DNA of 64,000 nucleotides, taken from assembly GCA_016710685.1 (NCBI GenBank), contig JADJVC010000006.1:248001-312000 (forward strand), written 5' to 3'. The notes beneath the pieces were generated by a model, which did no database searches, had not been told where the DNA came from, and was given only the letters and a program-made list of their open reading frames with translations. Made by a program: the position numbers and the translations under genes. This stretch comes from Flavobacteriales bacterium. GTDB taxonomy: Bacteria > Bacteroidota > Bacteroidia > Flavobacteriales_F > PHOS-HE28. Shown here piece after piece: positions 26,907 through 35,326 of this stretch; the stretch's first letter is position 1, and every line of letters starts with the position of its first letter.

Positions 26907-28520
26907 TCAGCGCAAAGTAGCGCCCGTCTTTCCGATCGCGATCGGGTCACTGCTCACACGTCCCGACACAAGTCCCCTCGCCGATCCGGAGAGGGGATTT
27001 AGGGGTGAGGGACCGTTTTCCAGCTTCAGCACGCCGCGCGGGCAAACCGCCGCGCAGATGCCACAACCCACACAGCTGGAGCGCACAATGTTCTCGCCGC
27101 GTTGTGCGTAGCTGCGCACGTCGATGCCCATTTCGCAATACGTACTGCAGTTGCCGCAACTGATGCACTGCCCACCGTTGGTGGTAATGCGGAAACGTGA
27201 GAAGAACCGTTGTTGCATCCCCAGCACTGCGGCCATGGGGCAACCGAAGCGGCACCAAACGCGGCTGCCCATCAACGGATAAAAGCCAACGCCCACCACG
27301 CCGCTAAAAATTGCACCGATCGCGAAGCCGTAAGTTTTCCGCAGCGGGTAGCTCTCCACAAAGAAGATGTCACTGCCTCCGGTAATGTAGGCGTAAGCCG
27401 TGAAACCGATGATGGCAGCGAGGATGGCGATGGCCCCATAGCGCACTTTGTTGTTCAGCTCTTTCACCATGCCGGGGCGTATCAGCAAAACGGCACCCAC
27501 ACCGCCCAGCACCAATACGATGATGCCAAGCAACATGCCACGTGTAAGCCAGAAGCCTTTCGCGCTATCACCGCCGAGGTAGCTGTAGATCAACGCAGCC
27601 GTCATTACCACAGCGAACACGAGCACCGAATGGATCACCCAACGTTCGACTTTCCAGGCCTTTTCGCTTTTGTCGCTGAGCTGCCGGAAGGGATCGCCCG
27701 CAGTTTCCGCGAGGCCACCGCATCCGCATACCCACGAGCAATACCAGCGCTTGCCGTAGAAGTAGGTTAGGATGGGGGAGATGAGGAAGATCATGGCCAC
27801 GCCGAAGAGCAACATGAACAACCCAAAGCCTCCCGCGTCGAGCAATCCCTTCACATTCCAATCGTCGAAGAAGGAATAATTCAGCGGCCACATGTTTTTG
27901 AAATCGTTGTAGGGCAGGCTGAGGCGCGCCAATAATTCCGGAATGAGGAAGGCGAAGCCGAGCTGAAAGAACATCACCGAAAGGGTACGCACAACTTCGT
28001 ATTTGTTGTGGCGGTATTTCAAAATGAACTTGGTGCCCATGGACAAAATGGCCACCGTATAAAGTGTTCCGTACACGAACCATTGGCTGGCCGGGTTGCC
28101 GCTCAGCAGCATGCTGAGCGGATTGAACAAAGCGATGATCCCCGTTTTCGCCTTGCCTTCAGCAGCGAGGCCCAGGTACTGTGGATAGAAGTAGAGCACG
28201 ACGTAAAAGCCGGTGAGCAACACGCCGACCACCAAAGCCATTGCGCCGCGCGATGTGAGGCTGCTGTGCCAAACGCCGTTGTTCTTGATGCCCGCAGGAT
28301 GATGCGCGTAGCTGCGCCACGCATAGCCCAATACGCCAACAACAATGGCCAGCAACGCGCCGGTTAGCCAGAGGCCAGCATGCGGTATTGTGTCCATCGG
28401 CAAGCTCACCAATAGTGCGAGCACGCCCAATGCGGCCAATGCCAACGTGGCTTTTTGCGGTCCGTCCAACGTGCCACTGTGGGGCGCGGCGATCGAAAGG
28501 CTATGGTCTGAATGGCTCAT
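26907..28520 (-). CDS. multi-pass membrane 4Fe-4S ferredoxin-type protein (NapH/NosR-like)
   Basis: The 537-residue protein has many membrane helices (for example ATLALAALGVLALLVSLPM, LVVGVLLTGFYVVLYFYP, VIHSVLVFAVVMTAALIYSYL). It carries cytoplasmic cysteine motifs WYCSWVCGCGG and WCRFGCPMAA, as in NapH/NosR/CcoG-type proteins, and two 4Fe-4S sites, CISCGNCSTYCEMG and CVGCGICAAVCPRG. It would pass electrons across or along the membrane. Its start overlaps the stop of the upstream flavoprotein gene (ATGA), so the two likely work together. The last 30 or so residues (PSPLNPLSGSARGLVSGRV..) come from a CCCCTC/GAGGGG repeat that extended the frame. The electron acceptor is unknown. Confidence 0.85.
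   Translation of the reverse strand: MSHSDHSLSIAAPHSGTLDGPQKATLALAALGVLALLVSLPMDTIPHAGLWLTGALLAIVVGVLGYAWRSYAHHPAGIKNNGVWHSSLTSRGAMALVVGVLLTGFYVVLYFYPQYLGLAAEGKAKTGIIALFNPLSMLLSGNPASQWFVYGTLYTVAILSMGTKFILKYRHNKYEVVRTLSVMFFQLGFAFLIPELLARLSLPYNDFKNMWPLNYSFFDDWNVKGLLDAGGFGLFMLLFGVAMIFLISPILTYFYGKRWYCSWVCGCGGLAETAGDPFRQLSDKSEKAWKVERWVIHSVLVFAVVMTAALIYSYLGGDSAKGFWLTRGMLLGIIVLVLGGVGAVLLIRPGMVKELNNKVRYGAIAILAAIIGFTAYAYITGGSDIFFVESYPLRKTYGFAIGAIFSGVVGVGFYPLMGSRVWCRFGCPMAAVLGMQQRFFSRFRITTNGGQCISCGNCSTYCEMGIDVRSYAQRGENIVRSSCVGCGICAAVCPRGVLKLENGPSPLNPLSGSARGLVSGRVSSDPIAIGKTGATLR
26974..27010. repeat. CCCCTC..GAGGGG palindromic repeat inside a CDS end
   Basis: CCCCTC (26974-26979) pairs with GAGGGG (26991-26996), with CCGATCCGG between, followed by ATTTAGGGGTGAGG. 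Repeats of this form are common intergenic elements in other bacteria. Here it encodes part of the C-terminal tail of the Fe-S membrane protein. Confidence 0.6.
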
Positions 28521-29818
28521 GCGGTCACTTTGCTTTTTGCGTTGAAGGATGCACGAACGGCCAGTTCCATGCGCTCGAAAAATTCGGGATCGAAAGCGGC
28601 TTTGTGCAAGTGCTTCACCACATGGTCCACGGTCACGTTTTCGCGTAGCCAACGGTCAAACACTTCATGTCGTAAGCGGAAGCCGAAACTGTTAACGCCG
28701 TGGAATTTGCGGCTCTCCGCATTCCACACCAAGTGCAGCGCGGTTTTGCCATTGGGGTGTTCCCAATAGTGTTCGGTCTCGCCGTCCTGTAGTTTGTTGC
28801 GCACCCAACCGTAGGTCTGGTATTCAATGTCGAAAAACTTGGCGCTGTTGAACCAGATGCCGGGATCGTAAGCCGAGCGTTCGCCGGTAAGGGTGCGGGC
28901 CACGGTCTCGCCCATCATGCGACCGGTGTACCAGACCTGTTCGATATTCCGGCGCTGTGGATCGGGATGTTTGTGGAATTCAACGCAGTCGCCGATTGCG
29001 AAAACGTCCGGCACATTGGTCTCCAAATGTTCGTTCACCAATACTCCTTTGTCTGTCTTGATCGTTGCGCTTTCCTTTAGCCAAGCGATGTTCGGGTGAA
29101 CACCCACGGCCAAGCCTACGAAGCCGCAAGGCAACTCCTCGCCGCTCTTCGTGCGCACTGCACGCACGCGGCCATCAGCGCCAGCGAGCACTTCTTCGAG
29201 TTCCGTGGTGAACCGTAGTTCCACGCCGTGTTCCCGCATGTGCCGGGTGATCAGGTCCGCTTCCTGCTTCGGCAGAATGCCGCCCCAAAACGTGTTTTCG
29301 CGCACTAAGAAGGTCACAGCGATATTGCGTGTGCGGAGCATTTCCGCCATTTCCACGCTGATCAATCCGCCGCCCACGATCACTGCACTTTGAATGCCTT
29401 TCGTATTGGCTTCCATCGCCTCAACATCCTGCAAACTGTACAAGCCCTGCACGCCGGGAAGGTGCTGTCCGGGCCAGCCGAACATGTTGCTTTCGCTGCC
29501 TGTGGCGATGATGAGCTTGTCGTATTCCAACGCAAAGCCGTCCGATAGATCAACGCGCTTTAGCGATGTATCAATGCGCGATACCGTGGCATGTTTCAGC
29601 GCGATCCGGTTCTTCTCCCAAAAGTGGTCCTCGTAAGGTTTGATGTCCTGAAAGCGCATGTGGCCCATGTACACGTACATCAGCGCGGTGCGGCTGAAGA
29701 AGTGTTCGCTCTCCTTGCCGACCACCGTGATCTTCGCATCGCTGCGTTTGCGGATGTGCCGTGCCGCTGTGATGCCGCTAATGCCGTTGCCGATGATGAC
29801 GATGCGGTCGTTGCTCAT
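28517..29818 (-). CDS. FAD-dependent NAD(P)H oxidoreductase (pyridine nucleotide-disulfide class)
   Basis: The 433-residue protein has the N-terminal FAD dinucleotide fold (RIVIIGNGISGITAARHIRKR), the ATG motif LIIATGSESNMFGWP, a second NAD(P) fold (SAVIVGGGLISVEMAEML), and the C-terminal FAD motif TNVPDVFAIGDCVEF. It resembles rubredoxin reductase/NirB-type N-terminal oxidoreductases. No redox-active CxxC disulfide pair is visible, so it is not a thioredoxin reductase. It lies directly upstream of, and overlaps, the Fe-S membrane protein. A plausible job is feeding electrons from NAD(P)H into that protein. The start is placed at MSNDRIVIIG. Confidence 0.87.
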   Translation of the reverse strand: MSNDRIVIIGNGISGITAARHIRKRSDAKITVVGKESEHFFSRTALMYVYMGHMRFQDIKPYEDHFWEKNRIALKHATVSRIDTSLKRVDLSDGFALEYDKLIIATGSESNMFGWPGQHLPGVQGLYSLQDVEAMEANTKGIQSAVIVGGGLISVEMAEMLRTRNIAVTFLVRENTFWGGILPKQEADLITRHMREHGVELRFTTELEEVLAGADGRVRAVRTKSGEELPCGFVGLAVGVHPNIAWLKESATIKTDKGVLVNEHLETNVPDVFAIGDCVEFHKHPDPQRRNIEQVWYTGRMMGETVARTLTGERSAYDPGIWFNSAKFFDIEYQTYGWVRNKLQDGETEHYWEHPNGKTALHLVWNAESRKFHGVNSFGFRLRHEVFDRWLRENVTVDHVVKHLHKAAFDPEFFERMELAVRASFNAKSKVTA

Positions 29819-29877
29819 GCTGGAAGTACGAAGTTTGTAGTGCGGCGCGTTCCTTGCAGGCTGTCGCATCCAACGCA

Positions 29878-30888
29878 ATGTACCTGACAACGCGCTTCCT
29901 CTGTTTGGTGGTCTCCGCCTTTGCCTTTTTGTTTCAAGGAACACTGCGTGCGCAGAAGATCGAGGGCGTGTGTTTCGCCGCCCCGCGTAACGAGGTGGGC
30001 GATACCAGCATTGCGCAGGTGCAGGCCATCGGTGCCAATTGGATCTGTTTGATGCCATACGCCTTTGCCCGCACCGAGGATGCCAACGTGCAATTCAACC
30101 CAAATGGTGGCCAGGACTGGGGCGAAATGCCGGTAGGGCTTCGCGCCATGGTGCGCATGGCCAAGGCACGCGGCATGAAGGTGATGTTGAAGCCGCATCT
30201 GTGGTGGGGCCACGGGGAGTTCACCGGTACATACGTGCCGGACAGTGCGAACGGATGGGCGACTTACGAGCAGAGCTACCAAGCGTACATTCTTTTCTAT
30301 GCGAAGCTGGCGCGGGAGATCGGTGTGGACCTCTTCTGTATCGGCACCGAAATGCAGGCCTTCGTGCAAGCAAGACCTATCTACTGGAACAAGCTGATCG
30401 ACAAGGTGAGCGATGCCTACCAAGGGCCACTTACCTACGCCGCGAATTGGGACGAGGTGATGGATTTCCCGTTCTGGAACCGTATGGCCTATATCGGCGT
30501 GGACGGTTACTACCCGATCTGCGACAAGGTGCCGCCCACGTTGAATGAACTGGAAGCCGGATGGAACCAGCACGTGGATGAACTGGCACGACTTTCAACA
30601 AAAGAGGACCGCCCGGTGCTCTTCACTGAAATGGGCTACTGCTGCACGGCCGATTGTGCAGCCAAACCTTGGAGCGAAGACCCCGAAGCGCCGCTGGATG
30701 AACAGGCCCAAGCAAGGGCATGGCAGGCTTTCTTCAACGTCTATGCCGACAAGCCTTGGTACGCTGGTTGTTTCGTCTGGAAGTGGTTCGCCCGCATGCC
30801 GAAGAATGAAGCTGAACGCGGCAATGGTTTTTCCCCGCAGGGGCGCGCTGCCATGGATGTGCTGCGGAAGGAATTCAAAAGCCAGTGA
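29878..30888 (+). CDS. secreted glycoside hydrolase-like TIM-barrel protein (GH113-like)
   Basis: The 336-residue protein has a signal peptide (MYLTTRFLCLVVSAFAFLFQGTLRA), then IEGVCFAAPRNE, GANWICLMPYAFAR and RARGM/KVMLKPHLWW-type strands of a clan-A barrel. The candidate acid/base is Glu in FCIGTEMQAFV and the candidate nucleophile is Glu in PVLFTEMGYCC. This is the layout of GH113 beta-mannanases and related barrels. No lipobox or T9SS domain is seen. It is divergently arranged from the oxidoreductase gene. The substrate is a guess; a mannan or other beta-glycan is likely. Confidence 0.82.
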   Translation: MYLTTRFLCLVVSAFAFLFQGTLRAQKIEGVCFAAPRNEVGDTSIAQVQAIGANWICLMPYAFARTEDANVQFNPNGGQDWGEMPVGLRAMVRMAKARGMKVMLKPHLWWGHGEFTGTYVPDSANGWATYEQSYQAYILFYAKLAREIGVDLFCIGTEMQAFVQARPIYWNKLIDKVSDAYQGPLTYAANWDEVMDFPFWNRMAYIGVDGYYPICDKVPPTLNELEAGWNQHVDELARLSTKEDRPVLFTEMGYCCTADCAAKPWSEDPEAPLDEQAQARAWQAFFNVYADKPWYAGCFVWKWFARMPKNEAERGNGFSPQGRAAMDVLRKEFKSQ

Positions 30889-30986
30889 GGCGCGGCCGGC
30901 CTGCCCCGTTGTGTTCTCCGTAACTTCGTGATCGAACCAGCGTCAGTAATCCGACTGATGCGCGACGAACTTCGCGGAACTCCTGC

Positions 30987-31589
30987 ATGCACCTTCGGGC
31001 CACATCCATCCTTGTTTTTGTTGCGGTGCTTTTCGGCACGGTACAGGCGCAAGAACATCCGTTTTTGTCCGCGTACGCGCTGACGGAACTACCGAACGGG
31101 GTGCTGGTGAATTGGACCATCCACGGCGGCAGCACTTGCGATGGACAGGAAGTGCAGCGTTCCACTGACAGCGTGAACTTCGTTCCCGTGCACACCATCG
31201 AAGGGATATGCGGCAGCCCGGAAAGCTCCACGCCTTACACGTGGTTTGATCCCACTCCGCCGGAACTGAGCAAGGTCTACTACCGCATCAAACTCGGCTT
31301 CGATGGGTACAGTTCGGTGAAGTCCGTGTTTTACGCACAGCTCAATCAAAGTCAGCAACGCTTCTTCCCAAACCCCGTGCGGGACGAGGCCACCCTGGTG
31401 CTTAATGTGTCCTTGAACAGCACGCTTGACATTCGCATATGGAACGCCGGCGGGGAGATGGTAATGGAGCGGAGCGGGCTGGTCGGCCCGGCGATCAACC
31501 TCGATTTGCAAGCATTGCCGGCTGGGCCGTACATCTATCGGGCTACCAGTGGTGCCAAGAATTTCAATGGGCGGTTCGTGAAGAATTGA
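30987..31589 (+). CDS. small secreted T9SS type A protein
   Basis: The 200-residue protein has a signal peptide (MHLRATSILVFVAVLFGTVQAQ), then one fibronectin-like domain (LPNGVLVNWTIHGGSTCDGQEVQRS.. to ..KVYYRIKLGFDGYSSVKSV) and a T9SS type A sorting domain (QRFFPNPVRDEATLVL to FNGRFVKN). There is no catalytic motif. It may be a small surface or structural protein. The gene ends at a hairpin shared with the convergent YegP-like gene. Confidence 0.85.
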   Translation: MHLRATSILVFVAVLFGTVQAQEHPFLSAYALTELPNGVLVNWTIHGGSTCDGQEVQRSTDSVNFVPVHTIEGICGSPESSTPYTWFDPTPPELSKVYYRIKLGFDGYSSVKSVFYAQLNQSQQRFFPNPVRDEATLVLNVSLNSTLDIRIWNAGGEMVMERSGLVGPAINLDLQALPAGPYIYRATSGAKNFNGRFVKN

Positions 31590-31617
31590 AAGAGCTGTGA
31601 CGTATTAGCCAAAAACG

Positions 31618-31646
31618 AAAAAGGCCTCCAAGTCGGAAGCCCTTTT
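31618..31646. terminator. bidirectional terminator hairpin
   Basis: AAAAAGGCCTCC and GGAAGCCCTTTT pair with a couple of G-U or mismatch positions. T tracts on both sides fit the two convergent genes. Confidence 0.65.
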
Positions 31647-31665
31647 GTTGTTGAGTAAGCAAGGC

Positions 31666-31989
31666 TCACACCTCCTTCACCTCTGCGCCGGGCGCGTTCT
31701 TCTTCACGCTTTCAATACCGTTGTCGCGTGAGCTTTCGCTGCTATAAACCTGGCTGGTACCGATTACTTGCTTGTTGCCCGCAAGCAGATTGAACGAGTG
31801 TCCGGCGTTGGTGGACTTGCACTCGTAGTTCGCGTCGTCCGAGGCGTTTTTCTTCACGCTTTCGATACCGTTCGTGGCAGAAGCTTTCGCCTTGTAGCCC
31901 TCGCTGGCCAAGATGTTCTCGCCGTTGCCTGCCTTTAAGCGGAAGCGGAATTCGCCGGCTTTGTCGGTGTACAGTTCAAAAGTTGCCAT
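31666..31989 (-). CDS. YegP-family protein (DUF1508), two repeats
   Basis: The 107-residue protein consists of two similar halves. FELYTDKAGEFRFRLKAGNGENILASEGY.. and ATNGIESVKKNASDDANYE is the first; FNLLAGNKQVIGTSQVYSS.. and RDNGIESVKKNAPGAEVKE the second. This is the duplicated DUF1508/YegP fold. The function is unknown; members are small, abundant and sometimes stress-linked. It follows sufB on the same strand after a 149-base gap without a recognised signal. Confidence 0.88.
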   Translation of the reverse strand: MATFELYTDKAGEFRFRLKAGNGENILASEGYKAKASATNGIESVKKNASDDANYECKSTNAGHSFNLLAGNKQVIGTSQVYSSESSRDNGIESVKKNAPGAEVKEV

Positions 31990-32138
31990 GGTGGTATAAA
32001 GGTTTTGGTGATGAACGCTAAGGTAAAAACTTCTGAAGGACCCGTTCGGAAGTTTGAATGTTTTAGGGTTGCCGGATCAATGGGTTGATCGCGTCAACGC
32101 ATAACCAATTAACAGATAACCCAACACAAAAGCAAAGC

Positions 32139-33584
32139 CTAGCCAACAGAACCTTCGAGTGATACCGCCAACAACTTCTGCGCTTCAACTGCGAACTCCA
32201 TCGGCAGTTGGTTCAGCACGTCTTTGCAGTAGCCGTTCACGATGAGGCTTACCGCTTTTTCCGGAGGAATACCACGTTGGTTCAAGTAGAACAACTGGTC
32301 TTCACCGATCTTGCTCGTGGTGGCTTCATGCTCAACCATCGCGCTCGGGTTCTCGCTTTCGATGTACGGGAAAGTGTGTGCGCCGCAACGGTCGCCGAGC
32401 AGCAGCGAATCGCACTGACTGAAGTTGCGCGCGCCTTTTGCGCCCTTGCCGATCTTCACCAAACCGCGGTAGCTGTTGTTGCTCTGTCCCGCGCTGATGC
32501 CCTTGCTGATGATGGTGCTCTTGGTGCCTTTGCCAATGTGGGTCATTTTGGTACCCGTATCGGCCTGCTGCTTGAACTTCGTGAGCGCCACGCTGTAGAA
32601 TTCGCCTACGCTGTTGTCGCCCTTCAGTATGCAGCTCGGATACTTCCACGTGATGGCGCTGCCGGTCTCGACCTGCGTCCAGCTGATCTTGCTGTTGTCA
32701 CCCAAGCAAATGCCGCGCTTGGTAACGAAGTTGTACACGCCGCCCACGCCGTTCGCATCGCCGGGATACCAGTTCTGTACAGTGCTGTATTTAATCTCGG
32801 CATCTTTCATCGCCACGAGCTCAACCACGGCGGCATGCATCTGGTTTTCGTCGCGCATGGGCGCGGTGCATCCTTCGAGGTAGCTCACGTAAGCACCTTC
32901 GTCGGCGATGAGCAGCGTGCGTTCAAATTGGCCGGTGTTCGCGGAATTGATCCGGAAATACGTGCTCAATTCCATGGGGCAACGCACGCCTTTGGGGATG
33001 TAGCAAAAGCTGCCATCACTGAAGACCGCACTGTTCAACGCCGCGTAAAAATTATCCGTTGGCGGCACCACACTGCCTAAATATTGGCGCACCAGGTCCG
33101 GATGGTTCTGCACCGCATCGCTGAAGCTGCTGAAGATGATGCCCTTCTCCTTCAACGCCAGTTGAAATGTGGTCTTCACACTAACGCTGTCGAACACGAT
33201 GTCCACGGCAACCCCGGCCAAACGCTTTTGCTCTTGAAGTGAAATACCCAGCTTTTCAAAGGTCTTGATCAACTCGGGGTCCGCCTCGTCGAGGCTGTTG
33301 AGTTCGGGCTTTTTTTTCGGTGCGCTGTAATAATACGCGTCCTGAAAATCAACCTTCGGGTAATTGACGAGCGCCCAAGTGGGCTCGGTCATCTTCAGCC
33401 AGTTCCTGAACGCGGTCAAGCGCCATTCCAACAGCCACTCCGGTTCGTTCTTCTTCGCGCTGATAAAGCGCACGGTGTCTTCGTTCAAGCCCTTCGGGGC
33501 CAGCTCGCTTTCAATGTCGGTAACGAAGCCGAACTCGTATTCCTTGTTCGCTACCTCGTGGAGGATGTCGTCTTGTTGTGCCAT
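32139..33584 (-). CDS. sufB: Fe-S cluster assembly scaffold SufB
   Basis: SufB forms the SufBC2D scaffold on which Fe-S clusters are built. The 481-residue product has the N-terminal region (EYEFGFVTDIESELAPKGLNEDTVRFIS), the beta-helix core and the highly conserved C-terminus (QCDSLLLGDRCGAHTFPYIE, VEHEATTSKIGEDQLFYLNQRG, FAVEAQKLLAVSLE). The start MAQQDDILHE is chosen over an upstream in-frame ATG. It follows a truncated sufA by 47 bases, most of which is a CACAGAG-type repeat. Its partners sufC and sufD lie 16 kb away on the same strand, which is unusual for this phylum. Confidence 0.95.
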   Translation of the reverse strand: MAQQDDILHEVANKEYEFGFVTDIESELAPKGLNEDTVRFISAKKNEPEWLLEWRLTAFRNWLKMTEPTWALVNYPKVDFQDAYYYSAPKKKPELNSLDEADPELIKTFEKLGISLQEQKRLAGVAVDIVFDSVSVKTTFQLALKEKGIIFSSFSDAVQNHPDLVRQYLGSVVPPTDNFYAALNSAVFSDGSFCYIPKGVRCPMELSTYFRINSANTGQFERTLLIADEGAYVSYLEGCTAPMRDENQMHAAVVELVAMKDAEIKYSTVQNWYPGDANGVGGVYNFVTKRGICLGDNSKISWTQVETGSAITWKYPSCILKGDNSVGEFYSVALTKFKQQADTGTKMTHIGKGTKSTIISKGISAGQSNNSYRGLVKIGKGAKGARNFSQCDSLLLGDRCGAHTFPYIESENPSAMVEHEATTSKIGEDQLFYLNQRGIPPEKAVSLIVNGYCKDVLNQLPMEFAVEAQKLLAVSLEGSVG

Positions 33585-33594
33585 TGGATAGTTA

Positions 33595-33640
33595 AACCAC
33601 AGAGGCACAGAGACACAGAGAATACAGGATCTCAGTGAGG
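33595..33640. repeat. CACAGAG-type repeat between sufA and sufB
   Basis: AACCACAGAGGCACAGAGA begins the stretch, with a period of about 9 bases, then GAATACAGGATCTCAGTGAGG. The right end overlaps the last codons of sufA. Confidence 0.65.
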
Positions 33641-33916
33641 CTTTGGCCGCCTTCGTGCTCGCTCATTAGAATTACTGAATTCGAGCGTGGTGCCCAGCAA
33701 ATACAGCAGGCTTTTCTTGTCCACCACCACTTTCACGCCGTTGTCCTCAAACACCTTGTCGCCGTCGTTCATCTTGTCGTCGAAGACCAGATCGTAGGAG
33801 AGGCCGCTGCAGCCGCCGCCCTTTACGCCCACGCGGACGAAGTGCTGAGGGCCACGGCCTTCAGTGCCCAAGAGCTTGGTGAATTCAACCCGTGCGTTGT
33901 CGCTTACTTTGATCAT
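33632..33916 (-). CDS. A-type Fe-S carrier (SufA/IscA/HesB-like), C-terminus lost
   Basis: The 94-residue protein starts MIKVSDNARVEFTKLL and has the family core VRVGVKGGGCSGLSYDLVF with the first conserved cysteine, and YLLGTTLEF. Instead of the normal ending with F-x-N-P-N-A-x-x-T-C-G-C-G, it ends SNSNERARRRPKPH, so the two C-terminal cluster-binding cysteines are absent. The aberrant tail is encoded by DNA next to, and overlapping, a CACAGAG-type repeat. It probably cannot hold a cluster in the usual way. Its promoter is intact, so it still heads the sufB transcript. Confidence 0.85.
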   Translation of the reverse strand: MIKVSDNARVEFTKLLGTEGRGPQHFVRVGVKGGGCSGLSYDLVFDDKMNDGDKVFEDNGVKVVVDKKSLLYLLGTTLEFSNSNERARRRPKPH

Positions 33917-33956
33917 GCCGAACACCTTATCTGGAAATGGTCTAAATAAGGAGGGC

Positions 33957-33987
33957 CAAAGGTACAAAGCTTTAGCAGGGAAGCCAA
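33957..33987 (-). promoter_or_regulatory. promoter of sufA-sufB, TTG-N20-TACCTTTG
   Basis: On the minus strand the -33 TTG lies at 33987-33985 and the -7 box TACCTTTG at 33964-33957, an exact consensus with 20-base spacing. The leader to the ATG at 33916 would be about 35 bases. Confidence 0.7.
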
Positions 33988-34003
33988 CTCTGGGCTGACC
34001 CGG

Positions 34004-35125
34004 TCATGGAAACAACTTTCCTATTTTGCGGAACACTGAACTCCAATTCATATTGCCGTAATTGGTACCCAACCGTACGATCACGAGTTCCCGGGTGGGG
34101 TCAACATAAATGTACTGCCCCAAAATCCCTTGGGCCTCAAAATCTCCTTCACGTGAAGGGAGCCACCATTGATATTGATATGACCAATCGCTTCCATTGG
34201 TTGAGTCCAAGCGGGTGCTTTGCTCCACCCATTCCTTCGGAACCAACTGTTTTCCGTTCCATTCGCCTTTGTGCAAATAGAGGGAGCCAAGCTTGGCAAA
34301 GGCCCTTGCAGGGGCATTGATGCAGCAAAACGTCTTTTCAATGCCCCCTTCCTTCTGGTCGATGCTCCAGGAAGCCGGGTATTCCATTCCCAATGGGGAC
34401 CATAGCTTGTCGTTCAGGTAAGCCGTTACCGTGCGCGGGTCATTAGCATTGCGCAGTGCCCGCTCCAACACCAAACCCAGCAATTGGCTGCTTCCGCTCT
34501 GGTATTCGAAATGCTCGCCCGGCGCGGCCTTCAGCTTCATACGTGACATGCTTTTATACAGGTGTCGGCCATAATAAAAGTTGGCGGCATCGCCGAAAGG
34601 ATTGTAGTAGCTTTCGTTGAACTTGAGCCCACTGGTCATTTGCAGTAGGTTTTCCACGGTCACCTTGTCGAAGCCCTTCTCTTTCAATTCCGGAATGAAG
34701 TCTGTGACCGGTTGGTCTACGCCCTTAATTATTCCGTCTTCAATGGCACAGCCAATTAACATGCTTATCACGGACTTTGCCACCGAAAATGACGTATGGA
34801 TTCGAGACGGGTCGTAGCCTTTGAAGTACCGCTCGTAAACGATCGTATCGCGATGGATCACCAAGAAAGCCACCGTTTTGTGATCTGCGAGTGTGTTCTC
34901 AAAGGGAAACTTAATGCTGTCTTTATTAGTGGTTTTCAATTCCATTTCCTTAGCTGCTTCGGCATAGTGGAACGGCGTAGGCGAGGCAGGCAAATCCCGC
35001 GAAGGGAATTTCCGATGATCCTTGGTGTCGGCGAAATTGTAGATGAAGAAGCGGCCCAGGGTGCAACCGCTGAGGAGAAAACAGGCCAGAATGAAAATGG
35101 CCGATTGCCGTAAGGATTTATGCAT
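34004..35125 (-). CDS. serine hydrolase lipoprotein (beta-lactamase class C/penicillin-binding family)
   Basis: The 373-residue protein has a lipoprotein signal (MHKSLRQSAIFILACFLLSGC). The catalytic S-x-x-K motif is in HTSFSVAKSVIS. A Y-x-N-like tyrosine motif is in FEYQSGSSQLLG, and near the end GQYIYVDPTRELVIVRLGTN replaces the third motif, as in esterase-type members. Relatives hydrolyse peptidoglycan stem peptides, esters or D-amino-acid peptides; true beta-lactamase activity is not indicated. A TACATTTC box ends three bases before the ATG. It is monocistronic. Confidence 0.88.
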   Translation of the reverse strand: MHKSLRQSAIFILACFLLSGCTLGRFFIYNFADTKDHRKFPSRDLPASPTPFHYAEAAKEMELKTTNKDSIKFPFENTLADHKTVAFLVIHRDTIVYERYFKGYDPSRIHTSFSVAKSVISMLIGCAIEDGIIKGVDQPVTDFIPELKEKGFDKVTVENLLQMTSGLKFNESYYNPFGDAANFYYGRHLYKSMSRMKLKAAPGEHFEYQSGSSQLLGLVLERALRNANDPRTVTAYLNDKLWSPLGMEYPASWSIDQKEGGIEKTFCCINAPARAFAKLGSLYLHKGEWNGKQLVPKEWVEQSTRLDSTNGSDWSYQYQWWLPSREGDFEAQGILGQYIYVDPTRELVIVRLGTNYGNMNWSSVFRKIGKLFP

Positions 35126-35128
35126 GGC

Positions 35129-35136
35129 GAAATGTA
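35129..35136 (-). promoter_or_regulatory. -7-like box TACATTTC
   Basis: It is one mismatch from TAnnTTTG and three bases from the ATG of the serine hydrolase gene. Confidence 0.35.
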
Positions 35137-35249
35137 GGCCGAATTCCCAATGGACATGGACATTTAGGCGATTTGGACTTTAGAGGTAGCAACAAGTGCC
35201 CGCCTGCCGCCATTTGCAACTCGAGATGTTGAATGTGCCATATGCCGAC

Positions 35250-35282
35250 TTGCGCGCCCAATCCCTTGGGGCGGTAACTTCG
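35250..35282 (+). promoter_or_regulatory. promoter of rpoN, TTG-N22-TAACTTCG
   Basis: The -33 TTG is at 35250-35252 and the TAACTTCG box at 35275-35282. The leader to the ATG at 35327 is about 40 bases. Confidence 0.45.
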
Positions 35283-35326
35283 CACGCACAAGCCTAAAGG
35301 ACGGAATACCATTCCGCCACGTTGCC

